Positions 1-10,519 of a DNA stretch of 64,000 bases are shown piece by piece. The notes below the pieces were generated by a model. It saw only the letters and a list, made by a program, of their open reading frames with translations. It did not search any database and was not told where the DNA came from. This DNA is from Boesenbergia rotunda (lineage: Eukaryota; Streptophyta; Magnoliopsida; Zingiberales; Zingiberaceae). The position numbers and the translations under genes were made by a program. Location of the stretch: assembly GCA_024364735.1 (NCBI GenBank), contig JAGFNQ010005631.1:55270-119269 (forward strand), read 5' to 3'. Position 1 is the stretch's first letter, and every line of letters begins with the position of its first letter.

Positions 1-730
1 TTCGCCTACGCCCTCAACTTCCCTAGCTCCAAGTTTCTATAGGTGCAAAGTAGGTTTGATCATGCCGACCGTCGCCACGGTCACCCTAGTCTTCCACGTC
101 ACTCTCACTTCATTGATTCTTCGCCGGAGGGCGACTTCGATCGTAAAATTGTTGGTGTATCCATGCTCAAAATAAGTTTTTATTTTTAGATTAAAAAAGT
201 GACTTTGTGTGTTTTAGGATAGTGCTATTTTTTTTTTACCGATAGTTGTTTGATGAAATGTCAAGGCGGACTCCTATGGATGAAACTCTCATTATTATTT
301 GTTCCTTTCTGCAGAAGTCACTCCAGTCTCAGTTGAAGATTCAAATAGTGCATCTCCAGGAGAGTTTGATCTAAGAAGGCATGAGATGATTTTTTTATTA
401 GTTGTGGAGCTCGCCCAAACACCCTAAGTAGTTACCTTTCCAAGAAAGCTCTGAGTCCCTAATTGCTCCTGGAAACTCATTTTCTTTGTGGTCACTATGT
501 TTCATCCCTATGTATTGATCGTCTTACATGTATTGTTTAGTCTTATCGTTGATGTCAGTCTGTGATCTCAAATAATAATGGATATTCTGTGACTTTTTAT
601 CTGTTTATCGAAAGAAGATTAATTGTATTATTTTTCGAGCAATTTATTTATTTATCTTAAGGATCTCAAAGAGAATGATTAAGATTGTTGATTGAAAAGT
701 TAAATCACATACTAGATTAGCTCCTCCTCC
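1..730 (+). repeat. Left arm of the inverted repeat
   Basis: The arm pairs with 4565-4720 and 8757-9495 with visible substitutions and small indels. It is AT-rich and has no long ORF. The first 60 bases could be read as the tail of an exon, but an in-frame stop follows and I do not call a gene. Confidence 0.7.
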
Positions 731-3139
731 TTTTTTCTCATTTTTTTTCCTTTACCATTGTTTTTGGTTTTGAACTTGCTATTTTTCATAGAAATAAAAC
801 TCTTTTAATCGATCTATTTTGTATAGATTGCTGAGATTCTCTTACTGAATTGGGTGACAGAATGAGAAGGCCTTGCGTTCAGTGGAAGAATGTGAAGCAA
901 ATATTTCTACTTACTTTCACTGCATGAGTGTTAAGTGTCAAGTAGATCTTACCTGGATTGTGGTCATTGATGTAAGCTTTATCTAAATTCAAGATGTGTT
1001 TAAGGTTTAATCATTTATGGATTAATATATTTTTTCTCATTTTATCATAATAAAAAAACTCATAAAAGTATCTATTAAGCATATTTATTTTGGTCTTACA
1101 TTGCTTAACTATGGTATTCATTGGCATCGTAAATATGTCTCTCAATTTTTTTCCTCAATAAGTGTAAGTTGACTTTCTCTCTCTAATGTTTTTATTTATA
1201 TCTGCAAATCCATCTTAACATCCTCATCTTTTGCTCGTGTGCTCGCTTCATACTCAACATTCGGATTAATCCATGGAAGCATAATATCTCAAATCGATGA
1301 TCTTTGAACAAGCTTTGATTTAATATATTGTACGTGCTTCGTAATTCAACCCGAATTAAAAGTTATAGTCTCTTAAAGTTATACTTGTCGTTGTAGCAAC
1401 TTTCAAAAAAAACTTGTTGTTGTAGCAGTTACGATTTCATAACTGCTACAACTTGTTTCTGGTTTCTTAAGATTAGCAACAAGTTGTTGTTGATCTTATG
1501 AAGGCCAGCAATATAGTCTTCTACATACTAGCAACCATTAGGTAGTTTCATTTCAAAAGTAGCTGATGAATTTAGAGATATCTAATTCACTCCAAACAAA
1601 GTCCTATGTATTCGGTTCAATCTCCTTATTACAGCCACGTAGTCAATCACCATCGCGATGCATTGTATTGAGAACAATGATATTTTTTAAATCGATTCAA
1701 GTATGATAAATTTTTATAACACGAAAACTAGCAACAACGTTATTGCTAACTTAAAGTTTAAATTAAGTCAATTAAGATTCCCAAAAACTCCTTATCTCCT
1801 CTATCGAACGTCACGTCAGACTATATGAGAGAAGATAGAAGATTGCATGGTATGAAAGAATTTGGGACTGGGAACTTTTCTTGTTCTGACAAATAGATGA
1901 TAAGAGTAGTTAGCAACTCGATATTTGAAATTTGAAATCTATGTTGAACTCTTGATCTCTTTGTCCTGCTATCTCGCTCAAATCTCTCCACCCAAATTGA
2001 CTCTTCTCTGGGTAGCATTTTGATCTTCTTTCTCCTTACAAGAATGCTCCTTTATTAACCCTTGTCCAATGCTCGCTTAGCCTTGTTGATTGAGTCGTAA
2101 GCAAGGAGATCGAATGATTCTGTCTATTTCTCATGCTTGATGCTTCCGTGTCCAATCTTTTACATTGATAATGGTTTGATTGGCGGGATAGTTTATTTGT
2201 TTTGTTTATGAGATGATTCAAATAACAATTACATTTTTGTACCGGTTAGTGAATCAAAATTTATCCTTTTATCCGCTGCTTGCTTAATCACAAAGGGCGA
2301 GGTTAAAACTGGAGCAAAAGGAGGTGTTTTCTTGGTCTTCCCCATTTGAAACTACTAGAGGGAAGAATATTAGGACTCACAAAGACTTTGTTCTATTTTA
2401 ATTTCTATAAATCGAAGATACATGAAACAATGCTTGAGTACCTTAGAGACATTATGTCGAACATCTTTTTTTCTTTTTCATTTTCTATAGAACTATCATA
2501 CTCGGAATATATGCTTCACTAATATTTTGTTGTGTTATGATTGTTGGGCAAGCAAAAGTAGTATACATCAGTGATTTAATAAAGTTCTGAATTTGTAGAA
2601 TGTGTAACTGGCCTACTCTGATGGTGCTGCTTATTCACTGTTTAATTGAAGCAGTGCTTATGCTAAGCTCATTTTGTTTTTTTTTCTCTTCTTAAGCAGA
2701 AAACATTAACCAAAACAAAATTTTGATGCAAGACTTAAGATTGGTAACCAAGATGATTTCAAGATAGATAGGTGCAAATTCCAATCGCAGGTTGGTTTTA
2801 ACTTTCAAGACATGCCACAATACGTTGATTCCAAATAAAGTGAATCACACCGCCAAATTCTACTCACTAGCTAAATTGCAATTTCCACTTCTAGTATCAT
2901 TTTCTATTTTACTCATGAAAATCAGGACCTATATTTGATTTTGAGATCATATTACCTTTTGAATAAACTTAAAATTTTAAAAAGAAAAATGCAATTTTTA
3001 TTTCTTAGTGCTTTAGCATCAATAACAACAATTACTCTGGTGACTTATATGCTCTCAATCCCTTATCAAATGGTATCGTTAGTTTTCTTCATGATGTTTG
3101 TCTCTATATTGTTGTTATCTGGCAGTACAAGATGAAGGC
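731..3139. other. Non-coding interior of the foldback element
   Basis: AT-rich sequence with only short chance ORFs. At 1370-1510 and near 1725 there are short inverted motifs built on gttgtagcaac and its complement, which resemble the hairpin array at 3140-3610. Nothing else is recognisable. Confidence 0.5.
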
Positions 3140-3612
3140 ACAAAGCTCATGTGATGGTGCTGGTTTATAAAAATCACCTCCACGTGGTGGTGCTAATTTT
3201 CTCATACTAGCTCCACTTGGTGGTGCTGGTTTGAGAAAACCAACTCCGACCACCAAGTGGAGTTGATTTCTAATACCAGCTCATGTAGTGGTGTTGATTT
3301 ATCAAAACAACCACTTGGTGGTGCTAGTTTGAGCAAATCAGCACTACCAAGTAGAGCTGGTTTAAGAATACATATTGTTGATTTCTGAAAATTAGTACCA
3401 TCGTGTTGTTGATTTTCGAAAATCAACAATATTGTGTTGCTGCTTTTGGGAAAACAACAACAAGATGTTGCTGGTTTTCAAAAATTAACCCTGTATTGCT
3501 GATTTATGAAAACCAGTAACACAAGGCTAATTTCTAAAAAGCGAACATAGGTGTTGCTGATTTCCAAATATCAGCAACACAGGGTTGACTTCCGGAAACC
3601 AACAACATAAGG
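3140..3612. repeat. Degenerate hairpin tandem array
   Basis: About ten imperfect units of roughly 38-45 bp alternate a motif such as ccacttggtggtgctg with its complement and an A/T spacer such as tttgagaaaacc. The unit core drifts along the array, from cac(c/g)tggtggtgc at the left to gttgctgattt...aaatcagcaac at the right. Such arrays resemble subterminal repeats of CACTA or MULE elements. Confidence 0.55.
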
Positions 3613-3639
3613 GTTATTAGTTTATCTTATGTTTATGTT

Positions 3640-4550
3640 TATTATTTTTGAGGCAATCTGTGGTCACGAGTGACCAAGTGTTTTGATGTTTGGGCAAAGG
3701 TTTAAGTTAGGTTTACCCTTGTGATCTTATATGCGTATGTTGAGTGTGCAGGTTGTATATGTTCACATATGGACTTGACTGGACGCCTCGCTATGGTGAA
3801 GGGTGGCATGGAGGCAAGCTGGAGGCTTGCGTGCGCATCCGAGGGACCTTGGAGAGCAAGGACGATGAGCTGATGGGAGTGGACTTCGAGGCATGCGTGA
3901 AGGATGACATGGAGGCAAGTTGGAGGTTTGCGTGCATCCGAGGGACGGGAGCCGAAGATGAAGAGGGCGCGAAGGCAACAGTCGAGGCTGCGAAGGAGGA
4001 GTCAGTCGAGTCGTGAGGGTTCGAGTGCGGAGTGGATGTACTCGGGAAGGGTTTCAGCTTGGGACCAGTGACTGCTCTGGGAGTAGTGGACTGTAGGTGG
4101 CTGATGAGTTGGCTGAGAATTTGAACGTTGTGGTGCAACGGTCGAATTTTAGTGGCACCAATCGACTACCTTGGGAGCAGTCGACTGGTGGCGAGAGTTT
4201 CAGCCCTAGTCCTATTTAAAGAGAACGTCATGGTGGCTAAGATTCTTGACGAATCTTGTCTTGGTTAAAGGCAAGATAGTAGTCTTTGTGCTCAGGTCTT
4301 CTAAAAGTGTTGTGGTGAGGTTTCTCCACCCAGAAGGAGCGACAGAGCTAGCCGGAGGTTATCCGGGGATTGATCCACCGACGGATTCTTGGATTAGTCA
4401 CCCGTCCGGGGTGGATACCAAGTAACTCGGTTTGTTAGCATTGTTCTATTGTTAGTTTATTTTTATTTGTATTTCCGCTGAGCTAACAATTTTGTAGTGA
4501 ACAACGACAAATAGCTATTCACCACCCTCTAGCGACATCTTCGATCTATC
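3640..4550 (+). repeat. Degenerate Copia LTR (solo or fragment), plus orientation
   Basis: This stretch parallels the Copia-C LTR at 38146-39075 in order: gaggcaatc near the start; the block ggcatggaggcaagc..gcttgcgtgcgcatccgaggga; CAGTCGACTG palindromes (4145-4195); a TATA-like cctatttaaag near 4208; tttctccaccc; cttggattagtcaccc and ggtggataccaagtaa; tccgctg..gctaaca; and an end like ctagcgacatcttcga. No internal region or PBS adjoins it, so it is probably a solo LTR caught in the foldback loop. Short ORFs inside (for example 3744-4016) are not genes. Confidence 0.6.
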
Positions 4551-4564
4551 AGAAACTGTATATA

Positions 4565-4720
4565 ATATCTGAAGATAATCTAATATGTGGTTTAACTTTC
4601 CAAACAATAAGCTTAATCATTCTCTTTGAGATCCTTAAGATAAATAAAAAAATTGCTCAAAAAATAATACAACCAATCTTCTTTCGATAAATAGATAAAA
4701 TGTCATAGAACATCCAATAA
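4565..4720 (-). repeat. Right arm of the inverted repeat, inner part
   Basis: This is the reverse complement of about 570-730. It is interrupted after 4720 by the CACTA-type element and resumes at 8757. Confidence 0.65.
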
Positions 4721-4734
4721 CTAGTACAAAAAAG

Positions 4735-4998
4735 ACCTTTAACAATGGCTTTTAACACCGGTTGTATTAAAACCGGTGTTAAAAAAAGGCGGTGGCATTT
4801 TTGTAATTATTTGAACTTTAAAATACTTTTAACACCGGTTCTTTTAACAACCGGTGTTAAAAATATATTTAACTACGGTTTTATAAATAACCGGGGTCAT
4901 ATGTTATAATTATTTGAACTTTAAAATACTTTTAACACCGGTTCTTTTAACAACCGGTGTTAAAAATATATTTGACTATGGTTTTGTAAATAACCGTG
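4735..4998. repeat. Left subterminal repeats of the CACTA-type element
   Basis: Paired motifs of the form tttaacaccggtt...aaccggtgttaaaa recur, including a roughly 105 bp tandem duplication (about 4805-4910 and 4910-5010). Such subterminal arrays bind the element-encoded TNPA-type protein in En/Spm; that role is inferred here. Confidence 0.8.
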
Positions 4999-4999
4999 G

Positions 5000-6498
5000 T
5001 CATATGTTTTTCGCGCGCATGCCTTGTTCTTAATTAAGTCATACATGTCAATTATAATAGTCTAACTTTTGGTCGGTCATATATTTCCTCTGCTTAATTT
5101 GTTTCTTGCAACCCTAGCGGGCTGTGTGCGACACACGGAAGACGCGCGCAGAGGAGGAGAGGAGAAAGAAGGCGCGCAGACGGCGCGCAGACGAGGAGAG
5201 GAGGAAGAAGGTGCGCAGACGAGGAGAGGAGGAGGAAGGCGTGCAGACGACTGCATCCCCGGCTGAAGGAGAGCTCGAGACGACAAGGGAAGGCAAGTAT
5301 ATTCTACTTTGTAAGTTCGAGTAGGGTTGGGGGGGGTGGGGGGGTTGAACGGTGCTGCGAAAGGGGTTGAACGGTGCTCTGAAGGTTTTGCGATTTCGAC
5401 CTAGAATGTGACATAGAACTTGACTTCTTGTAAGAATCTGAAGGTTTTGCGATTTCGCTCTCAAGGTTTTGCGAATAAGGACTGTTAAAGGGCTTCAAGG
5501 ACTGGCCTAATAGCATTCTTAGCAGGCATACTAGATTTTGTATAGGAGGTTAATGCTTTGTAGTTTTGAAAATGGTCATTGGTACTAACATCACTGAGAA
5601 ACTCCTAGAAATTAGATCTGAATCAAAATAGAGATTGTGCTAATCTTGGTTGCATTCTTAGGGAAATTTATGAAAAAAAAGAATCTGAATATATTAGCTT
5701 TTCTTAATTGTATGGTGTGATCCTCACTATCTTAGCTGAATTGTTTTAGGAAATATGCACAATATCTAGATGGTCTCATGTCTAATTACTTGTAATGACA
5801 ATATAGCACCGTAATATTCTCTACATTACTAGAATAAGAAGTCATGTTTGTTGCAATTACATGGGATCATCTTCATAAGGTTAAGATACTTTTTATGTTG
5901 GTTGCCAACATTTTTCCAACTCGGCTTGAGACTCTAATAATAGTTATATTTCCATAACTTATTGATACAATTCTATTTGAGTGTCGAAAAGTTGTCAATG
6001 TTTCAAAATCTTCTGATTTTATAAATGGTAACTATTTTTTTCAAAAAGATTATAATAAAGCTAATGGTGTGATAACAAGACCAAGCACTAGTATTCATAA
6101 ACTTCATTTATGCATCATTGAAGCCATCTTGATCTTTACTTGAATGTCTTTTCATTTGTGATTCGTACTAGGTATTCATAAACTTTTTTATCCTAATGTT
6201 TGATCACAAAACCTAATAATGTGTATTTATGATTTTGATTATGTGACTTCTTTTCCATAGGTGTTAGTAGTGCTTACTTACTATGTTTAGTTTAACTCAT
6301 GGTAGGGCACTTGCTTAAGTACATTTGCAAGTTTCTTGTGATGAACTTTCTTTTTGATAACTTAATTTTTTTCTATTTATGTACCAATGCTAAGTCTTCC
6401 TAATCATTGATTTTGATTTTTATGTTTTTTTATATTCCTTTTGATAACTCGATTCTTAATCTTCCTTTTAATGTCTTTCTCAAACAGTCCGTGCACAT
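5000..6498. other. CACTA interior before the Transpos_assoc ORF; no gene called
   Basis: At 5110-5290 there is a GC-rich, purine-biased block of ggagag/gcgcgcagacg repeats. It gives overlapping low-complexity ORFs on both strands, which I read as composition artefacts or a transcribed leader. At 5300-5470 a short direct repeat contains gaaggttttgcgatttcg twice. The remainder (5500-6480) is AT-rich, intron-like sequence. Confidence 0.45.
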
Positions 6499-6750
6499 AT
6501 GGATCGTAGTTGGATAAATGCTTTACGCACAAGTGATGAGTATGAGAATGGGGTGAAAGAGTTCTTAGAATTTGCTAAAAGAAATGCTCGTGATAATACT
6601 GAAATATTTTTTTGTCCTTGTGTAAAATGTGTGAACCTAAGACGTTTGAAAGTGGATGAAATAGAAGAACATGTTCTTTGCGATGGATTTTGCAAGAGTT
6701 ATACAAGATGGATATGGCATGGTGAATCATTAAGTATGCCAAGTGCTTAA
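6499..6750 (+). CDS. Transposase-associated (Transpos_assoc) domain protein, truncated
   Basis: The 83-residue ORF opens MDRSWI and follows the plant CACTA transposase-associated domain (Transpos_assoc). It has an acidic/aromatic stretch (SDEYENGVKEFLEF), a paired-cysteine segment (CPCVKCVNLRR, about residues 41-51), then H...LCDGF and a closing YTRWIWHGE. In full elements this domain is the N-terminus of a TNPD/TNP2-like transposase of roughly 700-1000 residues. Here the frame stops after GESLSMPSA, with no TNP2 domain following. It is the stump of the transposase left by internal deletion. Its M is the family's usual start. Confidence 0.75.
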   Translation: MDRSWINALRTSDEYENGVKEFLEFAKRNARDNTEIFFCPCVKCVNLRRLKVDEIEEHVLCDGFCKSYTRWIWHGESLSMPSA

Positions 6751-7284
6751 AATATTTGTTTCTGTTATTGGTTCTGTTATTGGTTCAGGTAACATTATAT
6801 AGCGAATTGCAAAGATTTGACAAATGCTATTATTATTGAGGCACTTATTGTCTGTTACTGTACAAGGTAATATTTTGTTCATTCGACTTTGTCCATTCTT
6901 CATTTCTTTGATGAGCTAAGCGAAGAGAGTTCTTCTGCCTAATGTAATTTAGTTTGTTACCTTGAATAACAGCTGTTTTCTCCCCTTCTCCAAAAGTTGA
7001 TATTTAATGGTACATTGTGACATTTGTGCGTTTCCTGTAAACTGTAATTCAGTAAAAGGATATCAATGGAATTAAGTTTCAGTTGATTATATTAGTTCGT
7101 CTTATTTTATGATTGAAGCATCAGGTATGGGCTGCAAGTGCAAAACCTGAAGCCTGTGATATCTCTGTGCAGCTTAACACGTATTATTAGACAAGGTTTG
7201 TGAGTTGTGACCTCTTTATTATATTTGTTTTCATCCCTGCAATATTCTGTTCTATGCCATCTCATGTTAGCTTAAATGCCACAG
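6751..7284. other. CACTA interior, non-coding or intron-like
   Basis: T-rich, intron-like sequence between the transposase stump and the captured PP2A exon. A short open segment near 7123-7190 (reading ..WAASAKPEACDI..) may be another exon scrap, but I cannot assign it. Confidence 0.35.
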
Positions 7285-7416
7285 GAGCATATATACTCAC
7301 TTGCTAATGGGAATTCTTATGATTTCACATTCAAAATGCTTCATTTAGCGTGGCACCCGACAGAAAATTTAATTACTTGTGCTCCCTTGAACAGTTTGTA
7401 CATGTATTATGCATGA
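7285..7416 (+). pseudogene. Captured terminal exon of PP2A regulatory subunit B (B55)
   Basis: After a splice-acceptor-like ccacag (7279-7284) the frame reads EHIYSLANGNSYDFTFK, then MLHLAWHPTENLI...NSLYMYYA and a TGA at 7414-7416. The end LAWHP..N.I.CA..NSLYMYYA is the conserved C-terminus (last WD40 blade) of plant B55-type PP2A regulatory subunits, and the stop falls where the family ends. Upstream exons are absent within this element, so only the last exon, preceded by intron-like sequence, was captured. The reading frame is intact. Substitutions such as CAPL for a CAxx context suggest it is no longer under strict constraint. It lies in the same orientation as the transposase stump. Recognition is from memory of the family; a protein search would settle it. 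Confidence 0.8.
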
Positions 7417-7725
7417 AGATCATACTGGAAGTGAAGGTCTCATTTTGCAATTTTTTTTTATTTAGATTTGCTTCTCAAGGCACATAGCTTTTGATGTTCA
7501 GTGAACAAGATACAGGAGCATGTAATTTGTTGCATGTTCTTACTGGGGCCAAAGGATTGCTCAACAGAAGGAGTTCAATCTGAGAAAGCCCCCATCATTC
7601 ATTACGATTTACTGGTTTTGGGATTCTTGGTACTATACCTTAATCTATCTGCCTCTAGCTAGTTCTTTGGTTAAATCTCAAATGACATCTGACTCCTGAA
7701 TCATTTACTTGGTTTTGCTGGCCAG

Positions 7726-8069
7726 ACCTTGTTATGTCGTCTTATTGGAGTTCCACCTTCAAATGGTGTCATCCCACAATCTCCAATGCACACGAAAAGT
7801 TTGGCCACCCTCAAACACCAAGTAAGCTCCAAATTGTGAATGATTGATTATATTGCTTCTCTCTCCGTAGCATTATTTGATATTTTTTCATTGGAATTTT
7901 CTCACAGTTGCTTCGCAATCGATTGGTAGCCACTGCACGCCAAAGCATGAAAAGAAATTCAAGCTTGACTCAAGTACTGTATGGAAATATGCAAGACGCT
8001 TATAAGAGATGGAATGCTAAGCTGGTCGAAGTTCTGCAACGTACTCCTCACTATTTGATCTTGGACTAG
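7726..8069 (+). pseudogene. Second captured gene fragment: two exons with a GT-AG intron, identity unknown
   Basis: An acceptor-like gccag precedes an open exon at 7726-7821 ([20 protein letters not shown]..., 32 codons). It ends at caa|gtaagc. An 86 bp T-rich intron (7822-7907) ends ttctcacag. The next exon (7908-8066) continues in the same phase with LLRNRLVATARQSMKRNSS and ..NMQDAYKRWNAKLVEVLQ, and stops at TAG 8067-8069. A further open segment near 7577-7640 could be an earlier exon. Intact splice sites and phase make a genuine captured gene end likely. I do not recognise the protein. An alternative is a C-terminal or accessory part of the transposon's own gene. Confidence 0.5.
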
Positions 8070-8359
8070 ACCGTTTACTTGCAAACTCGTGTGGCAAGCT
8101 TCTACATTGTCTTTGCTTGGAAAATCACATAGCGAGTAGGAGTATAATGTGTTATTTGATTTACATTTTGCTTTTGTTGAAAGAAAAATGGATAGTTGTA
8201 AAATACATGGATTGTTTTGTTTTTGAAACTAATTGGATGTTGCATTTACTTAATTCATGGTGTGTTATTGATTATGGATAAACTATTATATTATTGTGTT
8301 CTTTTATATGTCTAGAAAAATTATAAATAAAAATAAATATGAAATTTATATAAAAAATT
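8070..8359. other. CACTA interior between the captured fragment and the right subterminal repeats
   Basis: AT-rich sequence, plausibly the 3' UTR of the captured fragment. No feature seen. Confidence 0.35.
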
Positions 8360-8745
8360 AAGACTTTTGACACCGGTTGTTTCTAGAACCGGTATTAAAA
8401 CATCATTTTTAACACCGGTTGTTTCTAGAACCGGTGTTAAAAATGATGTTTTAACACCGGTTGTTTCCAGAACCGGTGTTAAAAATGATGTTTTAACACC
8501 GGTTGTTTCCAGAATTGGTGTTAAAAATGATGTTTGAACGCCGGTTATTTAAAATAACCGGTGTCTAAAATGGCTTTCCCGCCTCATAATTGAACTTTTA
8601 ACAACGGTTATTAACCGGTGTTAAATCTATATATTACACCGGTTTGTTAACCGGTGTTAAAAGTCTATACTTACAATGCCGGCTGGATCAACACCGGTTC
8701 CGGAACCGGTGTTAAAAGTCGAAAATAACCGGTGTTAAAAGCATT
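8360..8745. repeat. Right subterminal repeats of the CACTA-type element
   Basis: Four near-identical units of about 45 bp of the form tttaacaccggttgtttc(t/c)agaa are followed by more divergent accggtgttaaa pairs. Each unit can form a hairpin and matches the motif at the left end. Confidence 0.85.
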
Positions 8746-8756
8746 TTTTCCACTAG

Positions 8757-9495
8757 TAATTCTATCTCAAACACAGATTGACATCAACGATAAGACTAAA
8801 CAATACATGTAAGACGACCATTGCATAGAGAGGAAACCTAGTGACAAAAAAATGAGTTTGCAGGAACAATTAGGGACTCAGAGCTTTCTTGAAAAGGTAA
8901 CTACTCAAGGTATTTTGATGAGCTCCAAAACTAATAGGAAAAATCATCTAATGCCTTGTTGGATCTAACTCTTCTTAAGATGCACTACTTGGGTCTCCAA
9001 CCGAGACTGGAGTGTCTTCTGCAAAAAGGAACAAGTATTAACGAGAGTTTCATCGATCGTAGGCCACCTTGGTATTTCATCAAATAACTATCAGTCAAAA
9101 AAATAGAACTATCTTAAAATCATCTCATGCCTTGTTGGATCTAACTCTCCTTAAGATGCACTACTTGGGTCTTCAACCGAGACTGGAGTGTCTTCTGCAA
9201 AAAGGAACAAGTATTAACGAGAGTTTCATCGATCGTAGGCCACCTTGGTATTTCATCAAATAACTATCAATCAAAAAAATAGAACTATCTTAAAATACAC
9301 AAAGTTCACTTTTTTAATCCAAAAATAAAACTTATTTTGCCACCGGGGATGCACTGACAATCTTACGATCGGAGTCGTCCTTCGATCAATAATCGACAAA
9401 GTGAGGGCGGGGATGGTCGGCATGATCAGAACCTATTTTTCACCCACAGGAACTTGAAGATAGGGAAGTTAAGGGTGTAGGCGAATAACTGGGGG
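8757..9495 (-). repeat. Right arm of the inverted repeat, outer part, with an internal tandem duplication
   Basis: This is the reverse complement of about 1-570. Bases of about 8947-9120 and 9121-9295 are a 174 bp tandem duplication (cttgttggatctaactct ... aactatcttaaaat). The left arm has only one copy, so the duplication happened after the arms formed. Confidence 0.7.
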
Positions 9496-10504
9496 ATCAT
9501 GTTGAGGGCGAAGTTGTAAGATATCCATTTATATATATAGAGGATGATAAGGATTAAAACAATTTAAAATTTGATATAAATAAATTTATTTAGGAAAATA
9601 ATAACACAAAAAATTTATAATTAATAAGCAAATAAATTTGTATGATTTTATAGAAATTACTCAAATTTCTCTAGATTTTAAAAGAGTCTTTTTTATATTT
9701 TATTTGGATAAACGGATAAGAAGAAGCCTATTTTAGAATACCCAATTAAAGTGGGAGTTGGTTGAGTATGTAAGCTAAAGTTTCGTTTATTAAAACCTAA
9801 GTTAATTTAAGAAAACCTAAGTTCCCCACCCCTGCCGTCGCTCGTTCGCTCAAGCGTCTATGGTGCTGTTACACCACCCGCATGACAGCAACAACACCCC
9901 TTCATGCCGATCGCTGGCGCCATGCCTCTGACCATGCGGCTAGTCGACGCTGGCATCGTGTTCCTCCACTTCCCCTTCGTCAATCGTTGTCGATACATGC
10001 AACCCTACGACGAGAAAGGCCACGGTCATGGGTGTGACTGCCAGATTTATCCACGGTGTCATGCCAGGGCTGCTTCACGAGGATTCCATAGTCACAACAA
10101 CTCCCTCCATGGCTCTACTTGTTTTCCCCTCCTTCCTCGCAGCGCAACTCATTCCAGCGTGCGCAACATTATATGTTCTTCCCTATTGAAGTCCAATGAT
10201 GCTTCTTGTGCCACCATCATTTGCCGAATCACCGAGAGTCCATCGTCGCCACTTTTGAAGAAGAAGAAGAAGAAGCATGCTACAACCACTAAGGGTCGCC
10301 AAAAAAGAAATTGAGATTCAATCTAGATGCAGAGTCTGCAACTTGAAGGTAACCAAGACATTCTACAATTTGAGACGGGTATTTCATTCCTTGACTTCTA
10401 TGGATATTTGATCTTAATGCATGTTTTTCTTTCATTTATGTTGATTAGGTAGCATTCACTTGCTTACCTTGACTCTACTCTAGTTGCTTCTTGCGTTTGT
10501 TACT
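9496..10504. other. Flank between the foldback element and the LINE; one weak ORF
   Basis: An AT-rich 330 bp stretch is followed by GC-richer sequence. An ORF at 9904-10314 (136 codons) starts MPIAGAMPLT and ends in a Lys run (KKKKKKHATTTKGRQKRN). It has no recognisable domain. The switch in base composition and a possible donor gaag|gtaacc near 10349 would suit the first exon of a gene or a captured fragment, but nothing confirms it. Confidence 0.25.
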
Positions 10505-10519
10505 TACTTGCTTGCTCTT

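Larger units (their letters stand above)
4721..8756 (+). mobile_element. CACTA-type (En/Spm) deletion derivative with subterminal repeats and captured gene pieces
   Basis: The insertion is flanked by TAA at 4718-4720 and 8757-8759. The opposite arm of the foldback element gives an independent view of the empty site, with a single copy of this region near 570-590. The ends are short inverted repeats: ctagtacaaaaaag at the left, and ctagtggaaaaaat reading inward from the right. Both ends carry dense subterminal copies of tttaacaccggtt (4735-4995 and 8360-8745). Inside lie a Transpos_assoc ORF (6499-6750) but no TNP2 catalytic transposase, so it is non-autonomous. The termini read CTAGT rather than the canonical CACTA. 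Confidence 0.8.
1..9495. mobile_element. Long inverted-repeat (foldback/MULE-like) element, left end outside the window
   Basis: Bases 1-730 reappear in reverse complement at about 4565-4720 plus 8757-9495. For example, the opening ttcgcctacgccctcaactt is matched by the complement near 9460-9487, and the block with cttaaggatctcaaagagaa near 657-677 is matched near 4617-4640. The right arm is split by a CACTA-type element. The loop (730-4565) has no transposase that I can recognise. Long arms without coding sequence fit a non-autonomous Mutator-like or foldback element. The outer terminus and TSD cannot be defined because the left end is cut by the window, so two unrelated inverted copies of a repeat remain possible. 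Confidence 0.6.

Noticed and set aside
2935..3135. 66-codon ORF with hydrophobic stretches
   Set aside because: Low-complexity AT-rich DNA gives Leu/Phe/Ile-rich chance ORFs; no start context, splice sites or family match.
3744..4138. Overlapping ORFs on both strands
   Set aside because: They lie in a degenerate LTR and are open because the sequence is GC-rich; related LTRs give similar shadows.
5069..5516. Arg/Glu-rich and Ser/Pro-rich ORFs on both strands
   Set aside because: Products of the ggagag/gcgcgc purine repeat in the CACTA element, not genes.
9904..10314. Confident host gene
   Set aside because: Only composition and a Lys-rich end support it; no homology recognised, so kept as a weak ORF within the flank entry.
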